NCBI RefSeq assembly: GCF_008831285.2
Contig: NC_045141.1
Coordinates: forward strand, 26,401,315-26,465,314
DNA: 64,000 nt
Direction of reading: 5' to 3'
Origin: Nymphaea colorata
Lineage: Eukaryota > Streptophyta > Magnoliopsida > Nymphaeales > Nymphaeaceae
Below the pieces are notes generated by a model. That model searched no databases. It saw only the letters and a list, made by a program, of their open reading frames with translations, and was not told the DNA's origin. Positions 58,336 through 64,000 of this stretch are shown here, piece by piece (within the stretch, counting starts at the first letter, position 1; every line of letters begins with the position of its first letter). The position numbers and the translations under genes are program-made.

Positions 58336-58830
58336 AGAATTAATAAATTTAAGAGTATACACTACAGTCTATACACTCTACACTACACACTTTATGGATA
58401 AATTATATATGAATATTATATATTACATACTTATAAGTTATAATGTATTGTATATATGAATATAACATATTAAGCATTAACATGCTTACAAAGTACAAAC
58501 ATTAAACAAGTAAACAAAAAACAACAAAACCATGACAAAACGCAGAAATGGAAAAACAAAATGTTAAACCCTCCTTTTAACGTTAATAATTTTTAAAATA
58601 CAAAATATCAAAAAAGGACAAAAAACAGGCTTGACGAGGTTTGATCGCACCCGACTCGAGAAAAACGCGAGTTGGGTGCATGTCCAAAATGGACAAGAAT
58701 GATCGGGTGCGGTTAGCCGCACCCGACTCTTCTTGACCCAAGTCGGGTGCGAATCCGAGCCGCACGAGCACCCCAGTCATGTCGACACAATCGAATTATA
58801 GCGTCCATGTGACTTAGAGAGTTACACATA
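57260..58830. other. Pre-array region with degenerate repeats
   Basis: Two related stretches, CTGCCTCATCATCTATGCAAGAGAGAGCG near 57282 and CGCCTCATCATCTTGGCAATAGAGAGCG near 58173, suggest an old 0.9 kb duplication. A TA microsatellite lies at 58312-58335. No gene seen. Confidence 0.45.
58620..58770. repeat. GC-rich TCGGGTGCGG / CCGCACCCGA repeat cluster
   Basis: Within otherwise AT-rich DNA the word GGGTGCGG or its complement GCACCCGACTC occurs at least five times in both orientations, with near-palindromes such as GGGTGCGGTTAGCCGCACCC at about 58694. Related GGTGCGG words lie at 58216-58275. Probably the end of a decayed class II element. Confidence 0.6.
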
Positions 58831-61800
58831 TATTTAAGGAGGGCCCAAGGGTTGAGAAGTAAATAACGTGTGATCATCTCATTATGAGTGCCAAAGATAC
58901 AGTGAACCTCGTACAATAAGAGTGAAAACAGTCTCGTCAGACCTATGAACTACTCAAGGAACTTGATAAACCAACGTCCCTTCCATCAAGTTAAAAATGT
59001 CAATTAGATGCAATACGATGTGATGAACCCTGTTTAACAGGAAGGAAAATAGTCAAGTGAGACTTGGGAACTGCTCATGGATCTTGATGGAACAACGTTC
59101 CCTCTATCAAGTTAAAAATGTCAATTGGATGCAATTGAAATAAATGACTGATTGATTGACAAAGGGAATGCATGGACAACTTGATGCGTCAGTATAATGG
59201 TTAGTTTTAGGAGGTTATGTGTGATCAACTTATTATGAGCGCAAAAGATGCAATGAACCCTGTACAACAAGAGGGAAAACAGTCCCGTGAGACCTGGGAA
59301 CTGCTCAAGGATCTTGATGAAGCAACGTCCATTCCATCAAGTTAAAAATGCCAATTGGATGTAATTGAAATTAATGACTGACTGATTGACAAAACTAATG
59401 CATGGACAACTTGATGCGTTTGTATAATGGTTAGTTTTAGAAGGTTATGTGTGATCAACTTATTATGATTTATGAGCGCAAAAGATGCGATGAACCCTAT
59501 ACAACAAGAGGGAAAACAGTCCCGTGAGACTAGGGAACTGCTCAAGGATCTTGAAACAACGTCCCTTCCATCAAGTTAAAAATGTCAATTGGATGTAATC
59601 GAAAAAAATGGTTGACTGATTGATACAACGAACGCATGGCCATCTTGATGCATCATTATAAAGGTCAGTTTTAATTGGTTATATGTGATGATCTTGTTAT
59701 GGGTGCAAAAGATGCGATGAACCCTATTCAACAGGAAGGAAAACAGTCCCATGAGACTTGGGAACTGCTCATAGATCTTGATGGAACAACTTCCCCTCCA
59801 TCAAGTTAACAATGTTAATAGGATGCAATTGAAATAAATGACTGATTGATTGACACAACCAATGCATGATCAACTTGATGCATCAATGTAATTGTCGGTT
59901 TTAGGAAGTTATGTGTGTTCAACTCATTATGAGCGCAAAATATGCAATAAACCTTGTACAACAAGAGGAGAAACAGTCCCGTGAGACCTGGGAACTACTC
60001 ATGGATCTTGATGGAACAATGTTCCATCCATCAAGTTAAAAATATCAATTGGATGCAATTGAAATAAATGAGTGGCTGATTGACAAAATTAATACATGGA
60101 CAACTTGATGCATCATTTTAATGGTTAGTTTTTAGGAGGTTATGCGTGATCATCTCATTATGAGTGCAAAAGATGCAATTAACCCTGTACAATAAAAGGG
60201 GAAACAATCTCGTGAGACCTGGGAACTGCTCAAGAATGTTGATGAAGCAACATCCCATCCATCAAGTTAAAAATGCCAATTGAAATAAATGACTGATTAA
60301 TTGACATAACCAATGCATGGACAACTTGATGCATTAGTATAATGGTTAGTTTTTGGAAGTTTTGTGTGATCATCTCATTATTAGTGCAAAAGATACAATG
60401 AACCATGTACAACAAGAGGGGAAACGGTCCCGTAAGACTTGGGAGCTGCTCATGGATCTTGATGAAACAATGTTTCCTCCATCAAGTTAAAAATGTCAAT
60501 TGAATGCAATTGAAATAAATGATTGACTGATTGACATAACCAATACATGACCAACTTCATGCATCGGTATAATGGTCAGTTTTAGGAGGTTGTGTGTGAT
60601 CAACGCATTATGAGTGCAAAAGATGCGATGAACCCTGTACATCAAGAGGGGAAACTATCCCATGAGACCTGGGGAGTTCCCAAGGATTTTGATGAAGCAA
60701 CATTCCCTCCATCAAGTTAAAAATGTGAATTAGATGCAATTGAAATAAATGGTCGACTGATTGAGACAACCAATGCGTGGCCAACTTGATACGTCGTTGT
60801 AATGGTCAATTTTATGAGTTTGTGGGTGATCATCTCATTATGAGTACAAAAGATGCGGTGAACCTTGTACAACGAGATGAGAAACACTCTTGTCAGACCT
60901 GTGATCAGCTCATGCATCTTCATGAAGCAACGTCCCTTCCATCAAGTTAAAAATGTCAATTGGATGAAATCGAAAAAAATGGCTGATTGATTGATACAAT
61001 GAATGCATGATCATCTTGAAGCTTCAGTATAAAGGTCAGTTTTAGTTGGTTATGTGTGATCTTGTTATGGGCGTAAAAGATGTGATGAACCTTGTTCAAC
61101 AGGAAGGAAAACAATCCCGTGAGACTTGGGAACTGCTTATGGATCTTGATGGAATAACGTTCCCTCCATCAAGTTAAAAATGTCAATTGGATGCAATTGA
61201 AATAAATGACTGATTGATTGATAGTACAAATGTATCGACAACTTGATGCGTCTGTATAATGGTTAGTTTTAGGAGGTTGTGTGATCAACTTATTATGAGC
61301 GCAAAAGATGCGATGAACCCTTTACAACAAGAGGGAAAACAGTCCCGTGAGTCTTGGGAACTGCTCAAGGATCTTGATGAAGCAACGTCCTTTTCATCAA
61401 GTTAAAAATGTCAATTGGATGCAATTGAAATTAATGACTGATTGATTGACAAAACTAATGCATGGACAACTTGATGCGTTTGTATAATGGTTAGTTTTAG
61501 AAGGTTATGTGTGATCAACTTATTATGAACGCAAAAAATGCGAGGAACCCTATACAACAAGAGGGAAAACAGTCCCGTGAGACTAGGGAACTGCTCAAGG
61601 ATCTTGATGAAACAATGCCCTTTCCATGAAGTTAAAAATGTCAATTAAATGCAATCGAAAAAAATGGTGGACTAATTGATACGACGAATGCATGGCCATC
61701 TTGATGCATCAGTGTAACGGTCTGTTTTAGTTGGTTATGTGTGATCATTCTATCAACGGCGCAAAAGATGCGATGAACACTGTTCTACAAGAAGGAAAAC

Positions 61801-64000
61801 AGTCCCGTGACACTTGGGAACTGCTCATGGATCTTGATGAAACAATGTTCCCTCCATCAAGTTAAAAATGTCAATTGGATGCTAGTGAAATTAATGACTG
61901 ACTGATTGACTTAACCAATGCATGGCCAACTTCATGCATCAATATAGTTATTAATTTTAGGAGGTTTTGTGGGATCAACTCATTATGAGCTTAGAAGATG
62001 CGATGAACCCGATACAACAAAAGGGGAAACGATTCCGTGAGACCTGAGAACTGCTCAAGGATCTTGATGAAACAACGTCCCTTCCATCAAGTTAAACATG
62101 CCAATTGGCTGTGATTGAAATAAATGACTGACTGATTGACAAAACGAATGCATGGACAACTTGATGCGTCAGTATAATGGTTAATTTTAGGAGGTTTTGT
62201 GTGATCAACTCATTATGAGCTCAAAAGATGCGATGAACCCAGCACAACATAAGGGGAAACAATCCCGTGAGACCTGGGAACTACTCAATGATCTTGTTGA
62301 AACAACGTCCCTTCCTTCAAGTTTAAATTTCAATTTGATGCAATTGAAATCAATGACTGATTGATTGAGAAAACGAATGCATGAACAACTTGATGTGTCG
62401 GTATAATGGTTAGTTTTATGCGGTTATGTGTGATCAACTTATTATGAGCGCAAAAGATGCGATGAACCCTGTACAACAAGAGGGAAAACAGTCCTGTGAG
62501 ACCTGGGAACTGTTTATAGATCTTCATCAAACAACGTCATCTCTATCAAGTTAAAAATGCCAATTTAATGCAATTGAAATAAATGATTGATTGATTGACA
62601 CAACCAATGCATGACCAACTTGATGCATTGGTATAATGGTCAGTTTTAGGAAGTTATGTATGATGAACTCATTATGAGTACAAAAGATGCGATGAACGTT
62701 GTACAACGATATGGGAAGCACTCCTGTCAGACCTGGGAACTGCTCACGCCTCTTCATGAAGCAACGTCCCTTCCATCAAGTTAAAAATGTCAATTGGATA
62801 AAATCGAAAAGAATGGTTGACTGATTGATACAACGAATGCATAGCCATCTTGATGCATCATTATAAAGGTCAGTTTTAGTTGGTTATATGTGATGATCTT
62901 GTTATGGGCACAAACGATGCGAAGAACCCTATTCAACATGAATGAAACAGTCCCGTGAGACTTGGGAACTGCTCATGGATCTTGATGGAACAACTTCCCC
63001 TCCGTCAAGTTAACAATGTTGATTGGATGCAATTGAAATGAATGAATGACTCATTGACGTAACCAATGCATGACCAACTTGATGCATCGGTCAGGAGGTT
63101 TTGTGTGATCAACTTGTTATGAGCTTAGAAGATGCGATGAACCTAGTACAACAAAAGGGGAAACAGTTCTTTGAGACCTGAGAACTGCTCAAGGATCTTG
63201 ATGAAACAACGTCCATTCCATCAAGTTAAACTTGCAAATTGGATGCAATTGAAATAAATGACTTACTGATTGACAGAACGAATGCATGGACAACTTGATG
63301 CGTCAAGTTAGCCATCAAGTTGACGTTGTTAACTTGATGGATGGGGAAACCCGGTACAACAAAAGGGGAAACAGTTCCGTGAGACCTGAGAACTGCTCAA
63401 AGATCTTGATGAAACAAAGTCCATTCCATCGAGTTAAACATGCAAATTGGATGCAATTGAAATAAATGACTGGTTGATTGACAAAACGAATGCATGGACA
63501 TCTTGATGCGTCAGTATAATGGTTAATTTTAAGAGGTTTTGTGTGATCAAGTCATTGTGAGCTCAAAAGATGCGTTGGACCCGGTACAACATAAGGGGAA
63601 GCAGTCCCGTGAGACCTGGGAACTGCTCAAGAATCTTGATGAAACAACGTCTCTTCCATCAAGTTTAAATGTCAAGTCGATGCAATTGAAAGAAATGACT
63701 GATCTATTAACAAAACGAATGCATGGACAACTTGATGCGTTAGTATAATGGTTAGTTTTATGAGGTTATGTGTGATCAACTTATTGTGAGCGCAAAAGAT
63801 GCGACGAACCCTATACAACACGAGGGAAAACAGTCCCGTGAGACTTGGGAACTGCTCAAGAATCTTGATGCAACGACGTCCTCTCCATCATGGTAAACCC
63901 CTGTACAACAAGAGGGGAAACTGTCCCATGAGACTTGTGGACTTCCCTAGGATTTTGATGAAGCAACACACCCTCCATCAAGTTAAAAATGTGAATTAGA
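58830..64000. repeat. 230 bp satellite array, about 22 monomers
   Basis: The anchor GTGAGACCTGGGAACTGCTC recurs at 59061, 59291, 59528, 59754, 59984, 60216, 60436, 60666, 60896, 61123, 61351, 61581, 61811, 62041, 62271, 62500, 62730, 62959, 63174, 63383, 63613 and 63842. Most intervals are 229-230; outliers are 237, 226, 220, 215 and 209. A partial unit ends at 63932. Monomers differ by many substitutions, so the array is not freshly homogenised. 230 is not a multiple of three, so it is not a coding repeat. Short frames recur on the minus strand simply because the monomer repeats. The array continues past the window. Confidence 0.95.

Noticed and set aside
59342-62757. Series of similar 61-77 codon minus-strand frames in the satellite
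   Set aside because: They recur because the 230 bp monomer recurs. The unit is not a multiple of three, and the starts are inconsistent.
58830-64000. CRISPR-like regular repeats
   Set aside because: Monomers are contiguous with no unique spacers, in a plant nuclear context.

Overview
The window is nuclear DNA of a flowering plant. It is AT-rich and intron-rich, dense in microsatellites and in plant-type mobile DNA: Ty1/copia LTR elements primed by initiator-Met tRNA, a TRIM, Harbinger-like and Mutator-like MITEs, and a satellite array. The coding content fits an angiosperm; I cannot assign the lineage more narrowly.

Two intact host genes are on the + strand. At 19630-24512 a 14-exon gene reads as a ceramide kinase (CERK/ACD5 type, about 617 aa). 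At 27662-49837 a 9-exon gene reads as a U-box receptor-like cytoplasmic kinase (USP, coiled coil, kinase, U-box, about 807 aa). It spans 22 kb because its introns hold at least seven mobile elements. All exon joins keep phase with GT-AG borders.

Region 1-13200 is a duplicated, decayed accessory region. A 1.87 kb block at 1-1874 recurs at 6859-8738, almost identical. A second, much older pair (about 4620-6030 and 11395-12770) carries minus-strand exon fragments of a peroxisomal acyl-CoA oxidase. These are fused to a 340 bp segment that also forms the 3' tail of the nearby CERK gene, and end in a cluster of ACCGGTGA-type short inverted repeats. This looks like a gene-fragment-capturing transposon or an equivalent chimeric duplication, and I rate it the most interesting item. 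Region 13200-19600 has no gene I can support.

The kinase gene's introns hold a Harbinger-like MITE (intron 1); copia element A, nested in an AT-rich MITE (intron 3); a TRIM, another AT-rich MITE and copia element B (intron 4); and a third AT-rich MITE (intron 7). Both copias are antisense to the host gene, with recognisable LTRs, PBS, PPT and 5 bp target duplications. Both have broken coding regions: A has two frame breaks, B has three nonsense codons and two frame breaks.

Region 49838-58830 is mostly intergenic, with a 31 bp tandem repeat, degenerate repeat DNA, a possible first exon near 55089 and a diverged satellite-like monomer at 57051. From about 58830 to the end there is a 230 bp tandem satellite, about 22 monomers, running off the window.
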